A stretch of 64,000 nt of DNA from Halotia wernerae (GCA_034931985.1 JAYGHB010000100.1:1-64000), one strand, 5' to 3'. Shown: positions 42,331 to 51,117, counted from the stretch's first letter. Program-made: numbers and translations. Notes: generated from the letters alone by a model not told the origin.

Positions 42331-42696
42331 CTATTTTGAGAGGGTGCTAAAGGCTTTGATCTGTTCAAATTCTTTCGCCCGTTTTTGTATTTCGTTGCCA
42401 ATGCGATCGCAAACTAATTCGCATAAATCAAAAATCACAGGATCGCTGATAGTATAGTAGACGCTAACTCCCTTCTGCTGACGGGACACCAAACCTGCTT
42501 GAGTCAACACTTTTAAATGTTTTGAGAGATTCGCTTGTCCTAAACCCGTAGCTTCACCCATTTGGGTGACGTTCATCGGGCCGGTTCTGAGACAACTCAA
42601 AATCTGTAAGCGACTGGTTTCAGAGAGTACCTTGAAATACTCGGCAACGGGAGCAAGAACTTCTGAAGTGTTTTTTGGAGAAAGGGTCTCTGACAT
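42331..42696 (-). CDS. ArsR-family repressor, probable persulfide sensor (SqrR/BigR-like)
   Basis: A 121-residue winged-helix ArsR protein. It has LSETSRLQILSCLRTG, the recognition helix region VTQMGEATGLGQANLSKHLKVLTQAGLVSRQQKG and VYYTISDP. One cysteine lies in the N-terminal helix (ILSCLR) and two in the C-terminal helix (FDLCELVCDR). A Cys pair placed like this is how SqrR and BigR sense persulfides by forming a tetrasulfide bridge. No ELCVCDL metal-binding motif of arsenic sensors is present. Divergently placed next to the sulfur genes, with an operator-like dyad in its own promoter. Confidence 0.88.
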   Translation of the reverse strand: MSETLSPKNTSEVLAPVAEYFKVLSETSRLQILSCLRTGPMNVTQMGEATGLGQANLSKHLKVLTQAGLVSRQQKGVSVYYTISDPVIFDLCELVCDRIGNEIQKRAKEFEQIKAFSTLSK

Positions 42697-42715
42697 AAGG
42701 ATTAAATTTATTATC

Positions 42716-42740
42716 TAACTTATATTACTATATAGTTATA
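42716..42740. promoter_or_regulatory. Candidate ArsR autoregulatory operator
   Basis: On the minus strand it is TATAACTATATAGTAATATA followed by AGTTA. It is an imperfect dyad (TAACT...AGTTA) 20-44 bases upstream of the arsR ATG, where a repressor would block transcription. It shares ATAGTAAT with three other island promoters. Confidence 0.65.
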
Positions 42741-42853
42741 ATTCTAGCTAATTTTCATTGAAAGCGGCGATGAGCTTTTGACCTGCAAGGACTTTGCGAT
42801 CGCAGGGCAAAGAAAGGCACGTATTTTACGAATTACGAATTACGAACTATTTA

Positions 42854-42886
42854 GTCAGGAGTCATAAAAACTGACTCCTGACTTTT
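42854..42886. terminator. Strong hairpin between arsR promoter and the DUF4912 gene
   Basis: GTCAGGAGTCA (42854-42864) and TGACTCCTGAC (42872-42882) form a perfect 11-bp stem followed on the plus strand by TTTT. It lies 20 bases beyond the stop of the leftward DUF4912 gene and may terminate that transcript. A TTACGAATTACGAATTACGAA run precedes it. Confidence 0.6.
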
Positions 42887-42904
42887 GTGACTTAAAACTA
42901 ATCA

Positions 42905-45900
42905 CTAACTCTCTGGAGTTTCCTGGAAGAACTTCTTATGGATGGTTTTAGTTTGATCTCCATTGGCTGCTGCTGCTGTAATCAGATACTCAATTAAGTT
43001 GTCTGAGAAAGGAATACGCAAGTGGAAAGTACCATCCGATTTCAGTGTAAGGGGATTACCTGCAATAGTCACCGTTGCACCTGGTTCTGTTGCGCCGTGA
43101 ATAATTAACTCAGCATCCGCCACAAACCAGAAATCTCCATAAGGACGACTGAAGACACGGACAATGGTAGAACGAGCTATCATTACCCAGTCATCGCCAT
43201 CGGTGACATAGCCAAGTTCTGTGATATAGTCGTGATCGCTTATAGGAATGGCTACATAGCGATCGTGTGTTGTTTCTTCACACTCATACTGCTGCACTAG
43301 TATGGGACTTTGATAACTTAAGTCAATGTCGGTCACATCATACAGCCGCAAAATTAATTGCGAGATGCGAGCCGCCCGCAGTGATTGCTTGTGAGTTTCA
43401 GAAATTTGCCAACAAACATAAGCCCACTTAGGAGTGCGAGGTGTGAGGACAATACTGCTTTGCTCATCTGCATTGATTAAGTTAAAAGCTGTTGTGCCTC
43501 CTATTAAAGTATTCTCTACCGTAGAATCTTGAGTATCTTCATAAGGCAGACTAAAGACACGCACAATTTCTGAAGTAGCTAGTGTTAACCAGTTATTGCC
43601 ATCAGTGACATAGCCCAATTCAGCCATGTAATTGCGATCGCTTGTGGGAATCGCTACGTAGCGGTCATCTGTAAAATCTTCACATTCATACTGCTGCACT
43701 AGTGTGGGACTTTGATAACTCAAGTCAATGTCAGTCACATCATACAGTCGCAGTGCTAGTTGCAAACCAGCATTGTGCAGTGCTTGTTTGTGAGCTTCCG
43801 AAATATGCCAAGATACACCAGCCCAATCCGGAGTCTGGGGTCTAAGGATAATACTACTTTCTGTGTCTGCTTGCAGTTCGTTAAAAGTTGTTGCATCTCC
43901 TACTAAAGCATTGTCTACCGTGGTATCTGGATGGGGCAAACTGAAGACACGCACAATTTCTGAAGTAGCTAGTGTTAACCAGTTATTGCCATCAGTGACA
44001 TAACCAAGTTCAGCCATGTAATTGCGATCGCTTGTGGGAATAGGCACAGAGCGACCGTCTGTAAATTCCTCACATTCATACTGCTGTACCAGAGAGGGAC
44101 TTTGATAACTCAAGTCAATATCAGTCACATCACACAGCCGCAGTGCTAATTGCAAACCAGCATCATGCAGTGCTTGCTTGTGAGCTTCTGAAATATGCCA
44201 CGACGCATCAGCCCACTCAAATGTCCTGGGTGTAAGGATAATACTACTTTCTGTGTCTGCGTGTAGCTCGTTAAAAGTTGTCTGGTTCCCTGTTGGTAGT
44301 AAATTTTCTACCGTGGTATCTGGATGGGGCAAACTGAAAACACGCACAATTTCTGAAGTAGCTAGTGTTAACCAGTTATTGCCATCAGTGACATAACCAA
44401 GTTCAGCCATGTAATTGCGATCGCTTGTGGGAATAGGCACAGAGCGACCGTCTGTAAATTCCTCACATTCATACTGCTGTACCAGAGAGGGACTTTGATA
44501 ACTCAAGTCAATATCAGTCACATCACACAGCCGCAGTGCTAATTGCAAACCAGCATCATGCAGTGCTTGCTTGTGAGCTTCTGAAATATGCCACGACGCA
44601 TCAGCCCACTCAAATGTCCTGGGTGTAAGGATAATACTACTTTCGGTGTCTGCGTGCAGCAAGTTAAAAGCTGTCTCGTTACCTGTGGGTATATTTTCAT
44701 TGGAATGAGTTTGTGCCTCAGATTCAGTGATATCCTGAATACCATAAATAGTAGCCCACGCCCCAATTCCTACTCCTGTTAAAGCTGCACTGTTGACAAA
44801 ATCGGCTAGGCCGTTTTGAGTCAAATCTTCTGTTTCTTCTGGCAGGTTAGAGATTTTTTCATTGTTAGTAAGTTCAGCCTCGTCTGCTACTACATTCAAC
44901 GTCTCTTCGGGAATGTCTGGCAATTCAGGAAGTGAAGTTGTGACTTCTTGCTCTGGCCATTCCACATCGGCTATTAATTCGCCTGTTTCATCTGAGGATT
45001 GCTCAACAGTAGGACTGATTTCTTTAGATACTACTGGCAAAGTGTCTGGCTGATCAGGAGTTAAATTTGAAAATACCTCTGTTGGCCATTCTAAATCGGA
45101 TATTATTTCGTAAGATGCGTTTAAGCCTTGTTCAGCAGTAGTATTGGCTTCTTTAGTAGACCAGACACTCGCTCCTGTTCCTGCTATATTTGCACTTTCA
45201 GTCGAAGTAATATCTTCTAGCCACTTTGACTCTGCTGGAGGTTGTTCTGTTGTCAAATCTCCAGCAGTTTGAATTTCCCCATTCTCCTCATTAGATACTA
45301 CTGGTGGAACATTTATAACTTCCGTGGTGGGTAACTCTACATTTGGTGTAACTGGAGAAACATCTGAAATTGTCGGATATGAAGTATTTACAACAGCTGC
45401 GGGTGCTTCTATATCCCAAGGAGATTCATCAAGTTCATAAGGAGTTATTCCCGCATAATTATTTAAATTAGCAGTTTCTTTAGTTCCTTGATGATCTGAG
45501 CTTTCGTTAGCAACTGTAGACCCAGTAGCTGCTGCCAAAACAGCATTTTCAATCGAGGTGATGTTTTCTTCTGTGTTGGACACAGCTGGGGTTGTGCCTT
45601 CACTGAAGTTTGAGTTAGTCGGAATTTCCTCCGTCACCACAGGAGCAACGCTTGTGTTATCAGTAGGCGTAGGGGAATTGGGAATTGATTCTGGAATGTT
45701 GTCTGTTTCCCTAGCACCAGATGGACTACTTCTAAGCAGCCATCCTAGCAATCCACTCATCACAGCTAAAGGCAACAGCAACCACCAAATTGGTATTTGT
45801 CCTTTGGCAATTGGATTATTAGCCGCAGGAGGTATGGGTGTAATTTCAGCATTTGGTGTGGCGATCGCCGCAGATGTAGGCTCTGCAACGGGAGTATCAC

Positions 45901-46840
45901 CTGCCACAGGCGTAGCCTCTACACTAGGAGTAGAATTGGCAGCGATGATCGCATTTGCTTCAGCGGCTCTAGCTTCTTCTATAGCCTGTTTTCCTGGCTT
46001 TGCCAATGTAAAGCCGAGAAAACTAGCTATAGCTGGGCTAGGATCTTTCTTGTAAACATAAACCAATGGCTGCGAAAAGGGATATTTGGGATTATCTGGC
46101 AAGGTTTGATGTAGCCGAAGCACCCGCACATCTGGCAGCTTCGACACCTGGTTAGCTAGTGCATAGCTGATGCCATCATCGCCCAATTGTTTGACGATTT
46201 CTGCGGTGTTATCTTCTGTTAATTGGGTCGCAGTCGAACCAGTGGCAAATTTAGCAGCTCGGAAAACTGGGTAGTTACTCAGCGCTTCGCGGATACCGCT
46301 GGTTGTTGGCCGATCAATTAGCCGAATTTTACCCTTAGATACTCCTAATTGTGACCAATCTGTAATTCTTCCCCGGAAAATCCTCGCAAATTGCCTATCG
46401 GTCAAGCTTCCCTTGAAAGGATTTTCCGCACCAACGATAATCGCAATCTTTTCTCGGTATAAGCGGACTTGCTCCAAACCTTGTGCTTTTTCTTCTGGAG
46501 TCAAGCCACGACCAATTGCTGCCACATCAATTTTTCCATCTAGCAAAGCTTTCAGTGCAGCATCAGTGCCGTTAGCAGCAACTTCCACCCTCGTACCAGA
46601 AAACTGTGTCTCAAAACTTTGTTTTAGGCTTTGGTTGATTGTAGCCAAGCTATTTGAACCATCAATCCGCACTGTAGTCCCATTTTCCACTGTTTCTGGC
46701 AGTTTGAAAGAGGGAGTGTCAGTAGAAGATTGTGACAGCACTGGTGCCGACACGAAGAGGTTTGCTGCTATAGGGGTAGTAGCTAAGGCAAGGAATAATG
46801 CCAGACTGATTATTGTACTTTCTTTTTTTCTTGTTGCCAC
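42905..46840 (-). CDS. PstS-like substrate-binding protein fused to DUF4912 repeats
   Basis: A 1311-residue multidomain protein. A signal peptide is followed by a phosphate-binding-protein-like domain (VRIDGSNSLATINQSLKQSF to FLGFTLAKPGKQAIEEA, residues about 55-290). A membrane span comes near residues 350-370 (WWLLLPLAVMSGLLGWLL), then about 340 residues of acidic, Pro/Thr-rich low complexity with a repeated DLEWP/DVEWP motif. Four DUF4912 repeats occupy residues about 713-1240 (each with W-ISEAHKQAL, LRLYDVTDIDLSYQSP, AELGYVTDGNNW), and a short Ig-like tail (ATVTIAGNPLTL) ends it. Repeats one and two are almost identical. Function unknown; an envelope role is inferred. Confidence 0.85.
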   Translation of the reverse strand: MATRKKESTIISLALFLALATTPIAANLFVSAPVLSQSSTDTPSFKLPETVENGTTVRIDGSNSLATINQSLKQSFETQFSGTRVEVAANGTDAALKALLDGKIDVAAIGRGLTPEEKAQGLEQVRLYREKIAIIVGAENPFKGSLTDRQFARIFRGRITDWSQLGVSKGKIRLIDRPTTSGIREALSNYPVFRAAKFATGSTATQLTEDNTAEIVKQLGDDGISYALANQVSKLPDVRVLRLHQTLPDNPKYPFSQPLVYVYKKDPSPAIASFLGFTLAKPGKQAIEEARAAEANAIIAANSTPSVEATPVAGDTPVAEPTSAAIATPNAEITPIPPAANNPIAKGQIPIWWLLLPLAVMSGLLGWLLRSSPSGARETDNIPESIPNSPTPTDNTSVAPVVTEEIPTNSNFSEGTTPAVSNTEENITSIENAVLAAATGSTVANESSDHQGTKETANLNNYAGITPYELDESPWDIEAPAAVVNTSYPTISDVSPVTPNVELPTTEVINVPPVVSNEENGEIQTAGDLTTEQPPAESKWLEDITSTESANIAGTGASVWSTKEANTTAEQGLNASYEIISDLEWPTEVFSNLTPDQPDTLPVVSKEISPTVEQSSDETGELIADVEWPEQEVTTSLPELPDIPEETLNVVADEAELTNNEKISNLPEETEDLTQNGLADFVNSAALTGVGIGAWATIYGIQDITESEAQTHSNENIPTGNETAFNLLHADTESSIILTPRTFEWADASWHISEAHKQALHDAGLQLALRLCDVTDIDLSYQSPSLVQQYECEEFTDGRSVPIPTSDRNYMAELGYVTDGNNWLTLATSEIVRVFSLPHPDTTVENLLPTGNQTTFNELHADTESSIILTPRTFEWADASWHISEAHKQALHDAGLQLALRLCDVTDIDLSYQSPSLVQQYECEEFTDGRSVPIPTSDRNYMAELGYVTDGNNWLTLATSEIVRVFSLPHPDTTVDNALVGDATTFNELQADTESSIILRPQTPDWAGVSWHISEAHKQALHNAGLQLALRLYDVTDIDLSYQSPTLVQQYECEDFTDDRYVAIPTSDRNYMAELGYVTDGNNWLTLATSEIVRVFSLPYEDTQDSTVENTLIGGTTAFNLINADEQSSIVLTPRTPKWAYVCWQISETHKQSLRAARISQLILRLYDVTDIDLSYQSPILVQQYECEETTHDRYVAIPISDHDYITELGYVTDGDDWVMIARSTIVRVFSRPYGDFWFVADAELIIHGATEPGATVTIAGNPLTLKSDGTFHLRIPFSDNLIEYLITAAAANGDQTKTIHKKFFQETPES
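43886..44671 (-). repeat. Two near-identical 393-bp intragenic tandem repeats
   Basis: Units 43886-44278 and 44279-44671 lie at a period of exactly 393 bases (131 codons). From about 43921 to 44250 the copies differ at only one or two bases, while the third and fourth DUF4912 units are clearly diverged. This marks a recent duplication. Confidence 0.88.
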
Positions 46841-46998
46841 ATATGCTCCTTATTAAAGGTACAGAAAGCCGGCCAACCCTAAATTTTATTTTTTTATGAA
46901 GGAGTAGACGCGCTAATTATACATCCGGTCTTAACTTTCAGGGTAAGTGGAACTTTCTGAGATTTTCAAACCCTTCATAGGCATGAAGGGTTAACGCA

Positions 46999-47917
46999 TC
47001 AGGTCATTTTACAGGTGATTTTACACAATTCAGCAAACAGCAAGTTCACAACTTTACTCATCAGCTTGCCTTGGATGTGTTTACCACCTAGCAGCTTTTC
47101 GCCTTGTTCGGTGACGTTAGCTTTGAGTGAATCACGGTAATTAATCAATTCCTTTGTGATTGGGTTCTCTGGTAGTCTGCCAGTTTCCACACCAGTCAAA
47201 ACATACTGCCATAGGCTGATTCGACACAGGGACGACCCGCTAGGCTTTTCTATGAGTCCATCACCTGACTGCTCTAAGGTTGTTCCCATACCCAGCCTCA
47301 TTTTGAAAGTGTCGCGTGACCTGTTACGTTTAATCCGTTTAGTCTCACCAGCAACCCGCTTAACAATGGTTTCCCCGTTTTTACGATCGCGCTCGGTTTT
47401 CTTCACTTCACGGACTTCATATTCAATTACTGGTCTGCGGTCAACACCCAAAAATGACTCAAAGGGATAAATCCTGGTGAGCAGGCGCGATCGCACTCGC
47501 AAACCAAATCCGAATTGATCAAACAACTTCTTTTGTTGTTTAACCAGTGCAATTCCCAATTCTGCCGAGATTCCAGGACGTTCGGATATTTTGATAAATT
47601 CCCGTCGCAGATGCGCCCAACACAATTGCCGTCTTTCTAAATCTACCCAGTTGTAAGCACCATGACGGTCGGAGTTTAAAATTCCCCCAAAGTTCTCATA
47701 GCGCATTCTTCTGGATGATGGTCTATAATTTCGCTACATTCTTCTATTGGGTACAAGTCTCGGCTATGACCTTTATGACCTGGTTGACCACCTCGTTTTT
47801 TACTGCTTTTTTGTTTTTCTGACTTTTTTCCCAATCCTGGTGGGTCGCTTGATGGTGGTGATGATGAATTTTTTGATGTGCTATTTACTTTTTCTAATAA
47901 CTGCTGCTAAACTTAAA
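46999..47917 (-). pseudogene. Degraded IS66-family transposase with a chimeric tail
   Basis: Going leftwards from 47917, one frame gives QQLLEKVNSTSKNSSSPPSS, then KKRGGQPGHKGHSRDLYPIE, the IS66 transposase N-terminus. At about 47706 the frame shifts and reads ILNSDRHGAYNWVDLERRQL, CWAHLRREFIKISERPG, part of the IS66 catalytic core, so the middle of the gene is deleted. After KKLFDQ (about 47505) the open frame continues for 170 residues of unrelated, basic sequence to 46999, not recognised. The right edge abuts the 3' end of the DUF1822 gene. Confidence 0.8.
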
Positions 47918-48938
47918 GCGATCGCCCCGGATAAAATGTAAATGGCGGTAAGTTAATTTCCACACCAGCTGTTAAACTCACACTCACTAAAAACTTTTCA
48001 TCCCAACTGCCAACAACACGAGTAAATAAATAAGCATCACCTTGTTCTTGATTTATCCCCTGTTCCAATAAAACACTAGTTTGGTCACTCACTCGCAATT
48101 TTAAATGGTTAGGTAAAGTCTCCTGTGAAGTTGTACCTAAAATTAACAACAATGTCCACAAATGCGAGTCACATTCAGATAGCAAATGCCAAGTCACAGC
48201 ATACAGGCGTAAGGGAATTCCTGCTAAGAGTAAATCTTGATAAGCACCCCGCGCCTGAGAGGGAACTTCTAAACCTCGGTTTTGCAGTTGGTTAATAATT
48301 GCCTGAAATTCTTCTATAGGACTTCGCATTACTACCGCAGGTGTGAAACTAGGTAATAATTTCCAAGAAAATTCCTGCGCTAATTCATCCAATTCATCCC
48401 GCAGCCAACGTCCCACATTTAAAGCTGGTTGTGTGCATAGTTTGAATAAATCTTTTAAGTTGGTTTTGAGTGCAGAGTTAGGTATTTGTTGTTGACAATA
48501 ATAAATCCAATGCAGTAAGTCTGGATTAGTCAGTACAGCAATTCCTTGTTCCCAAGTTAATACTTCCCATAGTTCGCACTCAGGTGATTGTAACTTGGGT
48601 AACAATGCTGTCAATTTACTTTGCATTGTCGATAAAATTTGAGTGCGATTATCAGGAATTGCTGGTAAAGTAATTGCCTCTGGTTCTAGACAACGCAAAT
48701 ATAACAATAAAGTGTTTGGATCAGAATCAAACCAATTCAAAGGTAATTGATAAGTCCAGTCTGCTTCCGGCTGTAAATTCACCTTTGCTTGATTTTTTAC
48801 GAGTTGCTGGTAAGATAAAAAGAGAGAACCACTCTGGTTATAAATTCGGTATTCTCGCAGATAAGCCGCTAGCTTCTGTAATTGTGTCATTACAGTTTCA
48901 TTATCCAGCTTTTGAACAATTTGAGTTTGTAAGCTCAA
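47913..48938 (-). CDS. DUF1822 family protein
   Basis: A 341-residue cyanobacterial protein of the DUF1822 family. Members are encoded near sigma factor or CHAT genes and have no known biochemical role. Recognisable parts are the C-terminal LPNHLKLRVSD, LLEQGINQEQGDAYLFTRVVGSWDEKFLVSVSL and the closing LPPF. The IS66 remnant begins within a few bases of the stop, so the very C-terminus (YPGRSL, including a HIP1 site) may have been changed by the insertion. ATG at 48938. Confidence 0.83.
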   Translation of the reverse strand: MSLQTQIVQKLDNETVMTQLQKLAAYLREYRIYNQSGSLFLSYQQLVKNQAKVNLQPEADWTYQLPLNWFDSDPNTLLLYLRCLEPEAITLPAIPDNRTQILSTMQSKLTALLPKLQSPECELWEVLTWEQGIAVLTNPDLLHWIYYCQQQIPNSALKTNLKDLFKLCTQPALNVGRWLRDELDELAQEFSWKLLPSFTPAVVMRSPIEEFQAIINQLQNRGLEVPSQARGAYQDLLLAGIPLRLYAVTWHLLSECDSHLWTLLLILGTTSQETLPNHLKLRVSDQTSVLLEQGINQEQGDAYLFTRVVGSWDEKFLVSVSLTAGVEINLPPFTFYPGRSL

Positions 48939-49282
48939 AGCAATTTGCTGTAGCTATTGAGTTGTCGGTTGAGGACTTTGGAAAAACTCAGGTCTTTATA
49001 TTTGGGTAAACCACCAAAACTGGACTGTTTAACCAACATACTGGCTCGTCTTTACCTGACGGGCTATCCTCAACCCCACAGAACTGTGGAGGATTTAGGA
49101 AAGTCCAGCAGGTGAAACGTCAGAAACCTCGGACGTAGCAAAGCGAAGTCCGTAGGTAGTTCATTCAGTAAGTTCTGCCCATCGTATGAGGACAGAATAT
49201 CAAAAATTTGAGACTATGGGATGGTATGAAGCTTAGTATTCACTTTCTTCATACGAGTGTTACAGGCAAATAATAAATAGAT
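48939..49282. other. Structured intergenic region
   Basis: 344 bases with three hairpins on the plus strand: ATCCT-CCACAG-AA-CTGTGG-AGGAT (49066-49094); CCT-CGGAC...GTCCG-AGG (49127-49156); TTCTG...CAGAA (49173-49197). Between them is TTTAGGAAAGTCCAGCAG. The arrangement looks like a folded RNA or the right end of an IS200/IS605-type element. It is not RNase P RNA, despite the GGAAAGTCC string. No tnpB protein sequence was found upstream. Confidence 0.4.
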
Positions 49283-49729
49283 ATGAAATCGATATTTTTG
49301 ACAGCCGCAGCTTTACTCAGTACTCTATCTCTAGCCGCTCCTATGGGTGTTGAGGCTGCCGAAACCCAAAATCAGCAAGTGAAGCGTTTACTAGAAACTA
49401 GAGCTTGTTATGGATGTGATTTAAGAGGTGCTGATCTCAGCCAAGCCCACTTAATTGGCGCGGATTTAAGAAATGCCAACTTAAAAAATGCTAATTTAAA
49501 AGGTGCTAATCTAGAAGGTGCTGATTTGAAAGGCGCCAATTTACAAGGTGCTAATTTAACCGAAGTTTTTGCTAGTGGTACTACTTTCAATAATGCCAAT
49601 TTGATCAATGCTGATTTGAGCGATGCTCAATTATACAATGCTCAAGTAGATGGCGCTGTAATGATTGGTACTGATGTCAGTGGCGCTGATGGTTTGGATA
49701 TAACCCTTGGTATCGGCGGAGAAGAATGA
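49283..49729 (+). CDS. Secreted pentapeptide-repeat protein
   Basis: A 148-residue exported protein. A signal peptide (MKSIFLTAAALLSTLSLAAP, cleavage near VEA) is followed by the linker LLETRACYGCDLRGADLS and about 15 A(D/N)LxG/K pentapeptides (ANLKNANLKGANLEGADLKG and on), which fold as a right-handed quadrilateral beta-helix. The CYGCDLRGADL entry is common to thylakoid-lumen and periplasmic pentapeptide proteins of cyanobacteria. Partner unknown. Confidence 0.92.
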   Translation: MKSIFLTAAALLSTLSLAAPMGVEAAETQNQQVKRLLETRACYGCDLRGADLSQAHLIGADLRNANLKNANLKGANLEGADLKGANLQGANLTEVFASGTTFNNANLINADLSDAQLYNAQVDGAVMIGTDVSGADGLDITLGIGGEE

Positions 49730-49736
49730 TAATCAA

Positions 49737-49770
49737 GAGTTAAGAGTTTAGGCATAAAAACTCATAACTC
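49737..49770. terminator. Bidirectional terminator-like palindrome
   Basis: GAGTTAAGAGTTT (49737-49749) and AAACTCATAACTC (49758-49770) are imperfect inverted arms between the convergent pentapeptide and tldE genes. It could end both transcripts; similar palindromes are frequent repeats in this type of genome. Confidence 0.6.
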
Positions 49771-49776
49771 CTAACT

Positions 49777-51117
49777 TTAATCTCCCGTAATTGATAATTC
49801 ATCAATCCAAATTCTGGGAGCAACTCCCCCTGGTGTTAACTCAACTTCTTTTTCCACATAAATAATTGATTTTAGAAGTTCTAAAAAGTCTCCAGCAACC
49901 GTTGCTGATTCAATGCTTGTCTTAACGCCTTTGTTGATTATCCAACCATCGAAAGGCAGAGAAAAAGATCCTTGTAAAGATTTGACTCCTGCGTGGAGAG
50001 CTTGTAAATCATCGATAAAAATCACATTTTCAGCTGTTTCTAGACTCAATTCCTGTTCAGGAGTCGCCGCTGCAAATATATGATAGAAATTGGGACTAAC
50101 GCTAACTTTTGCTCCAATACTTGCGTTACCCGTGGGCTTAGCATTCATTCTTTTAGCAGTCCCTGCACTGTGGAGAAAGCCCGTTAAAACGCCATTTTCA
50201 ATCAGTGAAATCTGACGAGTGGGAGTTCCTTCACCATCAAAACTTTCTGCCCCTACATTAGCAGGATGTAATGCATCATCATATACTGAGATAAAAGGAG
50301 AAGCAATTTGCTTACCTAAATCCTCAGGAGTAGATAAGCTTTGTTTGTCCAAAATACTTTGAGCATTGAACAAATTAGAGAAAGCACCAAAGAGACTCAA
50401 GAACGCTTCCGGTGAGAAAACAACTCGATATTTGCCAGTCTTGATTTTCTCATAGTTCAAGTGGCTGATAGTTTTCTCCGCAGTTTCTTTGATACAACCA
50501 TTGATGTCTAGATTATCTAAACTTTGATTGATTCTAAAAGCGCCTGCACTGCGTGGTTTCTTGCCTTCTTCCTCAGTTTTGCTATAGAGATAAACTGATG
50601 TCAAAGAGTGAGATTCGGTTCTGGCTGCACCTTCACTATTAAGATAGAACCTGTCAATATCTCTTTGCGCCAAGCCGTTATAAGGCACACCTTTGATTGC
50701 CGGATGAACTGTCAATAATTCTTTTTCTGCTAGCAAAAGTTTTTCTATCAGTTCCGAAACAGGTGCTTGGGGTGCTTTATTGTGAGGTGTATTTGGGATA
50801 GGAACAGTAGCTTCTGGGCTAAAATCAGGGACATTTTCTTTAACGCCAAAAAAACTAGCTTCGTAAGCAGTTTTTAAAGCTAATTCTAGTCCCTTGGGGT
50901 CTACATCTGTGGTACTGGTGACACCCATTGTATTGTCTTCATTCCAGACACGAACAGTAACACCAGAACGATTTGAAGCTTTGACTTGTTTTGGCTCACC
51001 TTGGTCTACTTGTACGCTAGTTTCGTCTACTGTTGAGCCATAAACATCGAATTTCTTGATGCCAAGCTTATTAGCATTGTCCTTAGCATAGTTTGCAATT
51101 TCGTTGATATTCGGCAT
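49777..51117 (-). CDS. tldE: TldE/PmbA protease subunit
   Basis: A 446-residue PmbA/TldE subunit, the non-catalytic partner of TldD. Family signs are DVYGSTVDETSVQVDQGEPK at the N-terminus, VFSPEAFLSLFGAFSNLFNA, the NVGAESFDGEGTPTRQISLIENG segment and the GNASIGAKVSVSPNF stretch. It lacks HExxxH, as expected. It lies 156 bases downstream of tldD on the same strand, so the two subunits are probably co-expressed. Confidence 0.93.
   Translation of the reverse strand: MPNINEIANYAKDNANKLGIKKFDVYGSTVDETSVQVDQGEPKQVKASNRSGVTVRVWNEDNTMGVTSTTDVDPKGLELALKTAYEASFFGVKENVPDFSPEATVPIPNTPHNKAPQAPVSELIEKLLLAEKELLTVHPAIKGVPYNGLAQRDIDRFYLNSEGAARTESHSLTSVYLYSKTEEEGKKPRSAGAFRINQSLDNLDINGCIKETAEKTISHLNYEKIKTGKYRVVFSPEAFLSLFGAFSNLFNAQSILDKQSLSTPEDLGKQIASPFISVYDDALHPANVGAESFDGEGTPTRQISLIENGVLTGFLHSAGTAKRMNAKPTGNASIGAKVSVSPNFYHIFAAATPEQELSLETAENVIFIDDLQALHAGVKSLQGSFSLPFDGWIINKGVKTSIESATVAGDFLELLKSIIYVEKEVELTPGGVAPRIWIDELSITGD

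Noticed and set aside
42331..42696. Arsenic resistance regulator
   Set aside because: No ELCVCDL metal site and no arsenic genes nearby; the neighbours are sulfide genes and the Cys layout suits a persulfide sensor.
49095..49125. RNase P RNA, suggested by the string GGAAAGTCC
   Set aside because: The rest of the conserved RNase P core is missing and the region is far too short.
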